Source: Streptomyces sp. SID12488
Lineage (GTDB): Bacteria > Actinomycetota > Actinomycetes > Streptomycetales > Streptomycetaceae
Length of the DNA stretch: 64,000 bases
Assembly (NCBI RefSeq): GCF_010548275.1
Contig: NZ_JAAGLT010000003.1
Location: forward strand, 1-64,000
Direction: 5' to 3'
Position 1 is the first letter of the stretch, and the number at the start of each line of letters is the position of its first letter. Both the position numbers and the translations under genes were made by a program. The notes under the pieces were generated by a model, which ran no database searches, was not told the origin of the DNA, and saw only the letters and a program-made list of their open reading frames with translations. Shown piece by piece: positions 8,038-16,646 of this stretch.

Positions 8038-10110
8038 ATGTCCGGGGACAGTGCCGCTTCGCCCCCCGGGCGTTCCGGGGGGCGTGCGGAGCGGCCTGTC
8101 GGGCGGCAGAAGGTGAGCAGGGCCGGCTCCGGCCGGCGGCAGTTCTTCGAGGGCGGGCTGCTCCAGGGCGGTGTCCAGGGCAGCCCGGTCCTTCGGCTTT
8201 TCATGCGCTGGGTGCGTCGGCCGCTGCTGCCCGTCATGCGGTTGTGGCGGCGCAACATCCAGCTCAAGGTCGTCGCCACGACGTTGCTGATGTCGCTCGG
8301 TGTCGTCCTGCTGCTCGGCTTCGTCGTCATCGGCCAGGTGCGCAACGGCCTGCTGGACGCCAAGGTGAAGGCCTCGCAGAGCCAGGCCGCGGGCGGATTC
8401 GCGGTGGCCAAGCAGAAGGCGGACACGGCGGCCAGCGCCAGTGGGGACGACGGTTCCGGCGCCGGCGGCCGACCCGCGCAGAACGTCATCCAGTGGATGA
8501 GCGACCTGGTGGAGTCCCTGTCCAGCGGCGGGCAGGGTGCCTTCGACGTCGTGACGCTCCCGATCGGTCCGGCGGCCGACGACAGCGGCGGCGGGCGCGG
8601 GCCGCGTGCCTCCGGCGGGGTTGACCCGACGGCGAGCGTGCCCGAGGCGCTGCGTGAGCAGGCCGATGACAACACGCTGATGGCCCAGAGCTACACCCGT
8701 ATCACCTACACCAACGGCAGCGAGTCGCAGCCCGCGCTGATCATCGGCAAGCAGGTCGACGACCCGAACGGCGACCCGTACCAGCTGTACTACATCTTCC
8801 CGCTCACGCAGGAGGAGAAGTCGCTGAGCCTCGTCAAGGGGACGCTGGCGACGGCCGGGCTGTTCGTCGTCGTACTGCTGGGGGCCATCGCCTGGCTTGT
8901 GGTGCGGCAGGTCGTGACGCCCGTGCGGATGGCGGCCGGGATCGCCGAGCGGCTGTCCGCGGGGCGGCTGCAGGAGCGGATGAAGGTCACCGGCGAGGAC
9001 GACATCGCGCGGCTCGGCGAGGCGTTCAACAAGATGGCGCTGACTCTCCAGCTGAAGATTCAGCAGCTGGAGGAGCTGTCGCGGATGCAGCGGCGGTTCG
9101 TGTCGGACGTGTCGCACGAGCTGCGGACGCCGCTGACGACCGTACGGATGGCCGCCGATGTCATCCATGACGCGCGCGTGGACTTCGATCCGGTGACCGC
9201 GCGGTCGGCCGAACTGCTGGCCGATCAGCTGGACCGGTTCGAGACGCTGCTCGCGGACCTGCTGGAGATCAGCCGGTTCGACGCGGGCGCGGCGGCGCTG
9301 GAGGCAGAGCCGATAGACCTCAGGCAGGTCGTCCGGCGGGTGGTGAGCGGTGCCGAGCCGCTGGCCGAGCGCAAGGGGACGACGGTACGGATCGTCGGCG
9401 ATCAGCAGCCTGTCGTGGCCGAGGCCGACGCCCGGCGCGTGGAACGGGTGCTGCGCAACCTCGTCGTCAACGCCGTGGAGCACGGCGAGGGCAAGGACGT
9501 CATCGTGAAACTGGCCGCCGCGGGCGGTGCGGTCGCGGTGGCTGTGCGTGACTACGGGGTCGGACTCAAGCCCGGTGAGGCGACCCGGGTCTTCAGCCGC
9601 TTCTGGCGGGCCGACCCGGCACGCGCGCGTACCACCGGCGGTAACGGCCTCGGCCTGTCCATCGCGCTGGAGGACGCGCGGCTGCACGGCGGCTGGCTGC
9701 AGGCGTGGGGCGAGCCGGGCGGTGGTTCGCAGTTCCGGCTGACGCTGCCGCGCACCGCCGACGAGCACCTGCGGGGTTCACCGATACCGCTGGAGCCCAA
9801 GGACTCACGGCGTCATCGGGGACTCAACGACGCGGGTCTGCCGTACGCGGGCGGCGACAAGCTGGCCACGGTGCCGGTGCAGACCGCGGCCACGGAACAG
9901 CGGCCGATAGCGCCGAGGCTCGTCGGCCCGGCCCCGACCGCGGACCCCACGGCGCTGCCCGGCAACGGCGCTCGCGTGGTGCCGCGCCCGGCCGGCGGCG
10001 CCCGGCTGGACGGTATGTCCGGTACGGAGTCGCAGCCCTCGGACACGGTGTCCGAGGATGCCGGGCAAGAGCGTGTGGACGAGCAAGGGGAGGCATTTCG
10101 TGGGCCCTGA
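8038..10110 (+). CDS. mtrB: sensor histidine kinase MtrB
   Basis: 690 aa. A cytoplasmic N-terminal ~70 residues leads to TM1 (VVATTLLMSLGVVLLLGFVV). An extracytoplasmic sensor follows, then TM2 (LFVVVLLGAIAWLVV) and HAMP. The dimerisation domain has phospho-accepting His360 in DVSHELRTPL, and the ATPase domain has N box LRNLVVNAVEH, G1 DYGVGL and G2 GGNGLGLS. A long Pro/Ala-rich C-terminal tail of ~120 residues follows. It phosphorylates MtrA and is modulated by LpqB in related actinobacteria. Start ATG 8038 follows the mtrA stop by 1 bp; an upstream in-frame ATG inside mtrA is less likely. Confidence 0.96.
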   Translation: MSGDSAASPPGRSGGRAERPVGRQKVSRAGSGRRQFFEGGLLQGGVQGSPVLRLFMRWVRRPLLPVMRLWRRNIQLKVVATTLLMSLGVVLLLGFVVIGQVRNGLLDAKVKASQSQAAGGFAVAKQKADTAASASGDDGSGAGGRPAQNVIQWMSDLVESLSSGGQGAFDVVTLPIGPAADDSGGGRGPRASGGVDPTASVPEALREQADDNTLMAQSYTRITYTNGSESQPALIIGKQVDDPNGDPYQLYYIFPLTQEEKSLSLVKGTLATAGLFVVVLLGAIAWLVVRQVVTPVRMAAGIAERLSAGRLQERMKVTGEDDIARLGEAFNKMALTLQLKIQQLEELSRMQRRFVSDVSHELRTPLTTVRMAADVIHDARVDFDPVTARSAELLADQLDRFETLLADLLEISRFDAGAAALEAEPIDLRQVVRRVVSGAEPLAERKGTTVRIVGDQQPVVAEADARRVERVLRNLVVNAVEHGEGKDVIVKLAAAGGAVAVAVRDYGVGLKPGEATRVFSRFWRADPARARTTGGNGLGLSIALEDARLHGGWLQAWGEPGGGSQFRLTLPRTADEHLRGSPIPLEPKDSRRHRGLNDAGLPYAGGDKLATVPVQTAATEQRPIAPRLVGPAPTADPTALPGNGARVVPRPAGGARLDGMSGTESQPSDTVSEDAGQERVDEQGEAFRGP

Positions 10111-12007
10111 CCGCGAGCGGGACGGTCGGCGGCGGGAAACGGCTCGCGCGGTGGTGTACGCCGCCTGTGGCGCCCTGCTGCTGGCCGGATGCGCCTCGAT
10201 GCCCGACAGCGGGGATCTGCGCGGAGTCGAGTCCACGCCCCGGCAGGACGCCCAGGTACGGGTCTTCGCTCTGCCGCCCCACGACAACGCCCCGCCGGGG
10301 CAGATCGTCCAGGGCTTTCTGGAGGCTCTGACCAGCGACGATCCGCACTATGAGACCGCACTCAAGTACCTGACGGCGCGTGCCGCGAAGCAGTGGCGGC
10401 CCGACGCGTCGACCACGGTGCTGGACGGGGGGCCCACCGCCGATCCCGTGCGCGTGGGCAGCCGGGACGACACCGACGACGACTACACGTCCACGCTGAC
10501 CGGCGACCGGTTCGCCACGCTGGACTCCCAACAGTCGTACGAACCCGCCGACGGGAAGTACAGACAGACACTGCACCTCACGCGCGAGAAGAAGAGCGGG
10601 CAGTGGCGCATCGACGACCTGCCGCAGGGCATCGTCATGGGCAAGTCGGACTTCCTGCGCAACTACACGTCCGTCAACAAGTACTACTTCGCGTCGAACA
10701 CGCCGACGGAGTCGGACGGGCAGCCCGTGTCCGTCGCCGATCCGGTCTACGTCCGCAAGAAGGTCGACCCGATGACGCAGACGGTGAGTTCGCTGCTGCA
10801 GGGCCCCTCGCGCTGGCTGGGACCGGTGGTCAGGTCGAGTTTCCCCACCGGCACGGCGCTCAAGAAGGGCGTCACCTCACTGACCCCCGACGACCAGAAC
10901 CGGTTGACGGTGCCGCTCAACGACAAGGCGAGCCGGGTCGGGTCCGCCAAGTGCACCGAGATGGCGGCCCAACTCCTCTACACGCTCCAGGACCTGACCC
11001 CCACGGGGGTCGACGAGGTCGCACTGCAGCGCGCCAACGGCACCCAGCTGTGCCTCCTCGACAAGGACCGGGCCGAGATCGTCGCCGCGCGCGGTGTGGT
11101 GCAGCACCCCGAGTTCCAGTACTTCATCGACGGCAAGCACCGCCTCGTACGCGTGGCCGGCGACAGCCTCGAAGCCGCCGCCGACGTCACCCCGGTGCCG
11201 GGCGCGCTCGGCGAGGGCGAGAAGCAACTGCGGTCCGCGGCGGTCTCGCGCGACGAGGACAGCGCGGCCGGGGTCTCGGCGGACGGGGCCATGCTCTACG
11301 TCGCATCGCTGGTGTCCGGTGGATCGCTCGGTGAGCCCGTGCTGACCAGCCAGGGCGCGACCAAGGCAGACCGGCTGACCACACCCAGCTGGGACGGCGA
11401 CGGCGACCTGTGGGTGGCCGACCGCAACCCCGGGAAGCCCCGGCTGCTGCTCCTGGAGAAGGGCGCGGGTGAGCCGCTGGAGGTGCGGACTCCGGGGCTC
11501 GACGGGCGTATCGAAGCGGTACGGGTGGCCGCCGACGGGGTACGGATCGCGCTCATCGTGGAGAAGGACGGTCAGCGGTCCCTGTACGTCGGACGGATCG
11601 CGCGGGACGAGCGGCCGGCGGCGGCCTCGGGCGGGTCGCCTCAGCAGAAGACGGCGGCGGGGCAGAAGACCGGGGAGCGGCCGGTCGTGTCGGTTCTCGA
11701 ACTGCAGTCCGTGACACCGCAGTTGGAGGAGGTCACCGCCATGTCGTGGGCCGGGGACAGTCGGCTCGTGGTGGTCGGGCGTGAGCAGGGCGGCGTGCAG
11801 CAGATGGGATATGTGCAGGTCGACGGCTCGACACCGGTGGGGTCGGCGCCGACCGCGCTGACCGGCGTGAAGGGCATCGCCGCTTCCGAGGACGAGAGGA
11901 TGCCGCTGGTGGCGTACTCGGAGGAGGACGGGATCGTGCGGCTGCTGTCCGGGTCCAAGTGGCAGAAGCTGGTCAGGGCGGGGTCGGCTCCGGTGTATCC
12001 GGGGTGA
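10100..12007 (+). CDS. lpqB: lipoprotein LpqB
   Basis: 635 aa from GTG 10100. The lipobox is LLAGC with Cys31, after a basic N terminus, so the protein should be lipidated and held on the outer face of the membrane. A central GerMN-like region (about 205-300) precedes a C-terminal beta-propeller-like half. LpqB is the third component of the MtrAB system and is known to influence MtrB signalling in mycobacteria and development in Streptomyces. I prefer GTG 10100 (11-bp overlap with mtrB) over ATG 10058 because the GTG has a strong aggggagg site 7 bp upstream. Confidence 0.94.
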   Translation: MGPDRERDGRRRETARAVVYAACGALLLAGCASMPDSGDLRGVESTPRQDAQVRVFALPPHDNAPPGQIVQGFLEALTSDDPHYETALKYLTARAAKQWRPDASTTVLDGGPTADPVRVGSRDDTDDDYTSTLTGDRFATLDSQQSYEPADGKYRQTLHLTREKKSGQWRIDDLPQGIVMGKSDFLRNYTSVNKYYFASNTPTESDGQPVSVADPVYVRKKVDPMTQTVSSLLQGPSRWLGPVVRSSFPTGTALKKGVTSLTPDDQNRLTVPLNDKASRVGSAKCTEMAAQLLYTLQDLTPTGVDEVALQRANGTQLCLLDKDRAEIVAARGVVQHPEFQYFIDGKHRLVRVAGDSLEAAADVTPVPGALGEGEKQLRSAAVSRDEDSAAGVSADGAMLYVASLVSGGSLGEPVLTSQGATKADRLTTPSWDGDGDLWVADRNPGKPRLLLLEKGAGEPLEVRTPGLDGRIEAVRVAADGVRIALIVEKDGQRSLYVGRIARDERPAAASGGSPQQKTAAGQKTGERPVVSVLELQSVTPQLEEVTAMSWAGDSRLVVVGREQGGVQQMGYVQVDGSTPVGSAPTALTGVKGIAASEDERMPLVAYSEEDGIVRLLSGSKWQKLVRAGSAPVYPG

Positions 12008-12085
12008 GCGGCCTTTCCGGTTGTACGGCTACGGCTCTCCGGGTATCCGGTTCGGCCCGTGGACCAGGGTGGAAGTGAAGTGTGG

Positions 12086-12111
12086 CGGCCCGTCGGATGT
12101 CCGGCGGGCCG
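12086..12111 (+). terminator. hairpin downstream of lpqB
   Basis: 11-bp stem with one G-T pair (12086-12096 / 12101-12111) and loop atgt, followed by a short T-containing tract. It lies 79 bp after the lpqB stop and could terminate the mtrAB-lpqB transcript. Confidence 0.55.
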
Positions 12112-12148
12112 TCGGCGTTTCCGGGTGCCGGCAGTGGGGCGTGCGGAG

Positions 12149-12171
12149 TTGTCCACAGGGTGTTTTCCACA
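12149..12171 (+). promoter_or_regulatory. pair of DnaA-box-like sites
   Basis: ttgtccaca at 12149-12157 is an exact match to the Streptomyces DnaA box consensus. ttttccaca at 12163-12171 differs at one position. They share an orientation with 14-bp start-to-start spacing, 41 bp upstream of comFC. No dnaA or dnaN gene is nearby, so this is not oriC. A regulatory or titration role is inference. Confidence 0.5.
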
Positions 12172-12211
12172 GGGCTGGCCGGGTGGCGCAGGTGTTGGCA
12201 CAGTGGTGGGC

Positions 12212-13111
12212 ATGCGGGGGTGGTGGCGGGATCTCGGCGACCTGGTGCTGCCGGCCGAGTGCGGAGGCTGCGGAAGGCCTCGCACGGTGCTCTGCCCGGA
12301 GTGCCGTGCCGCTCTGAACGGGGCCGCACCGAACCGGGTGCGACCGGTGCCGGAGCCGCTCGGACTGCCGGCCGTGCATGCGGCGGCCCGGTACGAGGAC
12401 GAGGTGCGTGCGGTACTCCTCGCGCACAAGGAAAGGGGCGCGCTGGCCCTCGCGGGACCACTCGGGACGGCGCTGGCGGGAGCTGTACGGGCCGGGCTCG
12501 ACGGGGCCCTGTGCGGCGGTACGGGCGTGCTGCTCGTGCCTGTGCCGTCCGCGCGTCGGACTGTACGGGCACGGGGGCATGATCCGGCTCGGCGCATCGC
12601 CCTCGCCGCGGCGGGTGTTCTGCGCGGGTCCGGTACGCCGGCCCGGGTGCTGGCGGTGCTGCGGCAGCGGCGTGCGGTGGCCGATCAGGCGGGCCTCAGC
12701 TCACGGCAGCGGCTGGACAACCTCGCGGACGCGCTGTGTGTGGCCGCCGGGGGCGGGCGGCTGCTGGCCGGGGCGGGTGCGGTCGTCCTGGTCGACGATC
12801 TGATGACGACCGGGGCCTCCCTGGCCGAGGCCGCGCGTGCCGTGCGGGAAGCGGTCGGATGTGGGGAGATGGGAGGGGCGAAGGGGGCGGAACGGTCGGG
12901 AGAGGTGGGAAACGTGAGAGTAATGAGAAACGCCGTGTACTCGGAGGCGGGGCGGGAAGGCAGAGGACAGGAGCGCGCGGGAGTCACGGCCATGGGTGCG
13001 GAGCGGAGGCCAGGAGCGTCGGGAATGATGGCGACGGGCGCCTTCGGAGGCATGATCTGCGCGGCTGTGGTCGCGGCGACGCCTGATTCCTTCGAAATGA
13101 ACCGGAACTGA
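12212..13111 (+). CDS. comFC: ComFC-like phosphoribosyltransferase-domain protein
   Basis: 299 aa. The N-terminal zinc-ribbon cysteines are C17-x2-C20 and C28-x2-C31. They are followed by the PRTase fold with the KERGALALAGPLG region, VPVPSARRTVRARGHDP, and the PRPP loop VVLVDDLMTTGAS (D195 D196). ComF proteins are linked to DNA uptake and fork-associated processes, but their role in Streptomyces is not settled. The last ~85 residues after the PRPP loop are unusual: Gly/Arg/Met-rich, poorly structured, and longer than the usual ~220-240 aa family length. Start ATG 12212 is chosen because the zinc ribbon begins directly after it. Confidence 0.88.
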   Translation: MRGWWRDLGDLVLPAECGGCGRPRTVLCPECRAALNGAAPNRVRPVPEPLGLPAVHAAARYEDEVRAVLLAHKERGALALAGPLGTALAGAVRAGLDGALCGGTGVLLVPVPSARRTVRARGHDPARRIALAAAGVLRGSGTPARVLAVLRQRRAVADQAGLSSRQRLDNLADALCVAAGGGRLLAGAGAVVLVDDLMTTGASLAEAARAVREAVGCGEMGGAKGAERSGEVGNVRVMRNAVYSEAGREGRGQERAGVTAMGAERRPGASGMMATGAFGGMICAAVVAATPDSFEMNRN

Positions 13112-13426
13112 GCGCGAACTTGCATCGTTGCAGGTAGTGAGAGGGTCAATTCATTTGAACGGAGGTACGCGCCAGTAGAGGGTGACGACATCCGTCCGGG
13201 CGAGATATGTTCGGTTGTGAGGGAAAGCCGCAGGCCACACCTCGAAAATCCGAATGCCGTGCTGCGGGTTTTGCTTAATCACCCCAGCCGGCCGCGTGGG
13301 GATCTTGTCCTTGGGGGAGGAGGAGGTGGAAGTCACCGAGTCCGCGGTTCCGGAGTACACCGGAACCTGGTGCAAAAGGGAGACGCTTCGCCACTGAAGC
13401 GGAGCGATCCGGGAACGGAGTTCTGC
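13112..13426 (+). promoter_or_regulatory. long hpf upstream region with two hairpins
   Basis: 315 bp without a convincing gene. Two perfect inverted repeats lie close to the hpf start: 13346-13367 (8-bp arms ggttccgg/ccggaacc, 6-nt loop) and 13384-13401 (6-bp arms cgcttc/gaagcg). Both lie directly before the ribosome binding site at about 13412-13420. They could form a structured 5' leader. The promoter itself I cannot place. Confidence 0.45.
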
Positions 13427-14125
13427 GTGGACATCGTCGTCAAGGGACGCAAGACCGAGGTGCCCGAGCGGTTCCGGAAGCACGTTGCCGAGAAGTTGAG
13501 GCTGGACAGGATCCAGAAGCTCGACGGCAAGGTGATCAGCCTCGATGTCGAGGTGTCCAAGGAGCCCAACCCCCGGCAGGCCGACCGCTCCGACCGAGTG
13601 GAGATCACCCTCCACTCCCGCGGTCCGGTGATCCGGGCGGAAGCAGCGGCAAGCGACCCGTACGCGGCACTCGACCTCGCGGCGGACAAGCTCGAGGCCC
13701 GGCTGCGCAAGCAGCACGACAAGCGTTACACCCGCCGAGGCGCCGGCCGGCTCACAGCCGCCGAGGTCGCCGACCACGTCCCGGACGCGGCAACGCTGAA
13801 CGGCAATGGTCACCCCGTCCACGAGGAAGACGCGGACGGCGTGCCCGTCAAGAGGATCGGCTCGCTGGAAGTGAAGGGGGAAGGTCCCCTCATCGTCCGC
13901 GAGAAGAGCCACGTCGCCTCCCCGATGACGCTCGACCAGGCTCTCTACGAGATGGAACTGGTCGGGCACGACTTCTACCTGTTCGTCGACTCCGAGACCA
14001 AGGAACCGAGTGTCGTCTACCGGCGGCACGCCTACGACTACGGCGTGATCCACCTCAACACGGACCCGATGATGGTCGCCCACCAGGCGCACGCCCCCGA
14101 GGCGGGTGGCACGCTGGGCGGCTGA
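13427..14125 (+). CDS. hpf: ribosome hibernation promoting factor, long form
   Basis: 232 aa. The N-terminal S30AE/HPF domain (about 1-105) contains DIVVKGRKTEVPERFRKHV and AADKLEARLRKQHDKR. After a linker, the C-terminal dimerisation domain has PMTLDQALYEMELVGHDFYL and VVYRRHAYDYGVIHL. Long HPF dimerises inactive 70S ribosomes into 100S particles in stationary phase. GTG 13427 is chosen because it has ggaacggag 6 nt upstream and gives the canonical N terminus; the open frame extends 70 codons farther upstream with non-conserved residues. A strong hairpin follows the stop. Confidence 0.95.
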   Translation: MDIVVKGRKTEVPERFRKHVAEKLRLDRIQKLDGKVISLDVEVSKEPNPRQADRSDRVEITLHSRGPVIRAEAAASDPYAALDLAADKLEARLRKQHDKRYTRRGAGRLTAAEVADHVPDAATLNGNGHPVHEEDADGVPVKRIGSLEVKGEGPLIVREKSHVASPMTLDQALYEMELVGHDFYLFVDSETKEPSVVYRRHAYDYGVIHLNTDPMMVAHQAHAPEAGGTLGG

Positions 14126-14147
14126 CCACCCCCGGTGACAGCTGAGC

Positions 14148-14186
14148 GGGTGCCCCTGGAGCGCGTGTGCGCCCCCAGGGGCACCC
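14148..14186 (+). terminator. terminator after hpf
   Basis: Perfect 12-bp inverted repeat (gggtgcccctgg 14148-14159 / ccaggggcaccc 14175-14186) with a 15-nt loop, 22 bp past the hpf stop. There is no T-run, as is common in Streptomyces. Confidence 0.75.
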
Positions 14187-14330
14187 GTGTACGCCCCCTC
14201 AGGGACCCGCTCTGTCACCGCACCGACGCCCGGGCATGGAATCATGGCCGCAACGGCTCAACCGGTGGGTCGTTGCCTTGGGTTGGCGATGGCACAGGAC
14301 CACAGGCCAAAGCCTTCAGGGGGAGGAACG

Positions 14331-15077
14331 ATGGCGGACAGCTTCGGACCGATGCAGGTCGAGGATGCCGATGGCGGCGTCTCCGGCATGGGCCCGGACG
14401 CGGGCAACTCGCGCAAGGAGCCGATCAGGGTCCTTGTCGTGGACGATCATGCGCTCTTCCGCCGTGGACTGGAGATCGTGCTCGCGGCCGAGGAGGACAT
14501 CCAGGTCGTCGGCGAGGCGGGGGACGGTGCGGAGGCGGTCGACAAGGCCGCCGATCTGCTGCCCGACATCATCCTGATGGACGTACGGATGCCGAAGCGC
14601 GGAGGGATCGAGGCGTGCACGTCCATCAAGGAGGTCGCGCCCAGCGCCAAGATCATCATGCTGACGATCAGCGATGAGGAAGCCGATCTCTACGAGGCGA
14701 TCAAGGCTGGTGCGACCGGCTATCTCCTCAAGGAGATCTCCACGGACGAGGTGGCCACGGCCATTCGTGCCGTGGCCGACGGGCAGTCGCAGATCAGCCC
14801 CTCGATGGCGTCGAAACTGCTCACCGAATTCAAGTCGATGATCCAGCGGACGGACGAGCGGCGGCTGGTGCCCGCGCCGCGGCTCACGGAACGCGAGCTG
14901 GAAGTGCTCAAGCTGGTCGCCACCGGGATGAACAACCGCGATATCGCGAAGGAGTTGTTCATCTCCGAGAACACCGTGAAGAACCATGTGCGCAACATCC
15001 TGGAGAAGCTGCAGCTGCACTCCAGGATGGAAGCGGTGGTTTACGCGATGCGGGAGAAGATCCTCGAGATTCGGTAG
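14331..15077 (+). CDS. orphan NarL/FixJ-family response regulator
   Basis: 248 aa. The receiver domain (about 32-150) has D38 D39, phospho-acceptor Asp84 in [13 protein letters not shown] and [13 protein letters not shown]. The C-terminal LuxR-type HTH has [25 protein letters not shown] in two overlapping conserved parts. No histidine kinase gene is adjacent, so it is an orphan regulator whose partner is encoded elsewhere or which is phosphorylation-independent. Start ATG 14331 follows a strong gggggaggaacg site. In-frame starts up to 14187 would add a non-conserved leader. Confidence 0.93.
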   Translation: MADSFGPMQVEDADGGVSGMGPDAGNSRKEPIRVLVVDDHALFRRGLEIVLAAEEDIQVVGEAGDGAEAVDKAADLLPDIILMDVRMPKRGGIEACTSIKEVAPSAKIIMLTISDEEADLYEAIKAGATGYLLKEISTDEVATAIRAVADGQSQISPSMASKLLTEFKSMIQRTDERRLVPAPRLTERELEVLKLVATGMNNRDIAKELFISENTVKNHVRNILEKLQLHSRMEAVVYAMREKILEIR

Positions 15078-15124
15078 GGCGGTCAGGTGGCCCGGTGGCC
15101 GGGCGGTGGCACGGCCGGTGGGGG

Positions 15125-16375
15125 TCAGGCGAGGGACTGCGCCAGTTCCCTTGTCAGGGGGGTGCGTAGGTCCGGGGCGTCCATCCGTTCCACTCGTACG
15201 TTTGTGCAGTTCACCCAGCTTGCGGCCTCCAGCAGGGCCTGGGCCACGGCTGGGACCGCCTTCGGGCCGTTCAGGGTGACCTGTCTGGCCACCAGGGTGT
15301 TGCCCTCCCGGGCGGGGTCCACCCTGCCGACGAGGTGGCCGCCGGCGAGGACCGGCATCGCGAAGTAGCCGTACACGCGCTTCGGCTTGGGAACGTAGGC
15401 CTCCAGGCGGTGGGTGAAACCGAAGATCCGTTCCGTGCGCGCCCGCTCCCAGATCAGGGAGTCGAAGGGCGAGAGCAGGGTCGTGCGGTGGCGGCCTCGT
15501 GCGGGTGTCTCCAGGGCCGCCGGGTCGGCCCAGGCCGGTTTGCCCCAGCCTTCGACCGTGACGGGGACCAGGCCCGAGTCCGCGATCACCGCGTCGACCT
15601 GTTCCGCCTTGAGACGGTGGTAGTCGGCGATGTCCGCGCGGGTGCCGACGCCCAGGGACTGGCCTGCCAGGCGGACCAGACGGCGCAGGCATTCGGCGTC
15701 GTCCAGTTCGTCGTGCAGCAGGGTGTCCGGGATGGCGCGCTCGGCCAGGTCGTACACCCGCTTCCAGCCTCGGCGCTCAACGCACACCACCTCGCCGTAC
15801 ATCAGGGCGCGTTCGACAGCGACCTTGGTGCCGGACCAGTCCCACCAGTCGCTGGTGCGTTTCGCGCCGCCCAACTCCGTTGCGGTGAGGGGGCCTTGGG
15901 TGCGGAGTTGTTTGATGACCTGCTCGTAGGTGCCGGGCGGGAGGTCGTGGTTCCAGTGGGGACGGGAGCGGTAGGCGCGGCGGCGGAAGGCGAAGTGGGG
16001 CCATTCCTCCACGGGGAGGATGCAGGCGGCGTGTGACCAGTATTCGAAGGCGTGGGGGTGGGGGTGGCTGCTGGCGTGGGGGTTCTGGTTGGGGTCGAGG
16101 GTGGGCGTGGGGGTGGTTGGGGGAGTCGTCGGCGCCGGGTTCCAGTAGGCGTCTTCGATTTTCTTGCGGGGTATGGCGCCGAGGCGGGCGTACGGGATGA
16201 GTTCGTGGGAGCGGGCGAGTACGGAGATCGTGTCGAGCTGGACCGCGCCGAGGTGGCGGAGGATGCCGCGGACGCCTGCTTTGCGGTTGGGGGTGGTGAG
16301 GAAGCCCTGGGCGCGTAGGGCGATGCGGCGGGCTTCGTCGGCGGAGAGGTTGGTGTGGGGCGGGCTGCTCGTCAT
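15125..16375 (-). CDS. YcaQ-like (HTH_42) winged-helix DNA glycosylase
   Basis: 416 aa. Winged-helix HTH_42 family. The sequence GAVQLDTISVLARSHELIPYAR carries the Q-x-D motif (QLD) that marks the YcaQ-like branch. Members of that branch are DNA glycosylases acting on alkylated or crosslinked bases; AlkZ-type resistance enzymes carry Q-x-Q instead. DSLIWERARTERIFGF and GHLVGRVDPAREG are further family blocks. An unusual Pro/Thr/His-rich insertion lies at about residues 80-112 (NPAPTTPPTTPTPT and an SHPHPHA tract). Start ATG 16375. The gene is convergent with the response regulator and carries no nearby biosynthetic cluster, suggesting general repair rather than self-resistance. Confidence 0.85.
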   Translation of the reverse strand: MTSSPPHTNLSADEARRIALRAQGFLTTPNRKAGVRGILRHLGAVQLDTISVLARSHELIPYARLGAIPRKKIEDAYWNPAPTTPPTTPTPTLDPNQNPHASSHPHPHAFEYWSHAACILPVEEWPHFAFRRRAYRSRPHWNHDLPPGTYEQVIKQLRTQGPLTATELGGAKRTSDWWDWSGTKVAVERALMYGEVVCVERRGWKRVYDLAERAIPDTLLHDELDDAECLRRLVRLAGQSLGVGTRADIADYHRLKAEQVDAVIADSGLVPVTVEGWGKPAWADPAALETPARGRHRTTLLSPFDSLIWERARTERIFGFTHRLEAYVPKPKRVYGYFAMPVLAGGHLVGRVDPAREGNTLVARQVTLNGPKAVPAVAQALLEAASWVNCTNVRVERMDAPDLRTPLTRELAQSLA

Positions 16376-16438
16376 GCCTCCGCACGATAGGGGGTGGGAC
16401 TGACAGTGGGGGTGAGCTGGGGTTTTGGGGGTGGTGGA

Positions 16439-16590
16439 GTTTCGCCCCCGCCGCCCCTGCCCGTCCCATCCTGTTCCTGGGGGCTGCGCCCCCAGACCCC
16501 CGCTTCGGCCCTGAAGGGGCCTCGTCCTCAAACGCCGGACGGGCTGGGTGGTGCGGCCGACGCTGAAGAGGTATGGCCCGCGTTGGAGGG
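16439..16590 (+). repeat. intergenic repeat family A, copy 1
   Basis: About 150 bp with the family core tgggggctgcgcccccaga (itself a stem) followed by a gctgaa-type segment, cctcaaacgccggacgggct and a distal ggccgacgctgaagaggta. Related copies lie at about 21963-22110, 48188-48355 (inverted) and 55856-55980. Non-coding; sits between the glycosylase and acetyltransferase genes. Confidence 0.75.
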
Positions 16591-16646
16591 GCGTCGCGTG
16601 GGGCAGAGGGGTGTCGCCCGGGCTGTGGAAGCAGTGCGGGAGGGGC

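Noticed and set aside
12149..12171. Chromosomal origin of replication
   Set aside because: Only two DnaA boxes and no dnaA, dnaN or large box cluster; the region is a short gap between lpqB and comFC.
15125..16375. AlkZ-type self-resistance glycosylase of an antibiotic cluster
   Set aside because: It carries the QLD rather than a Q-x-Q motif and no biosynthetic genes surround it.
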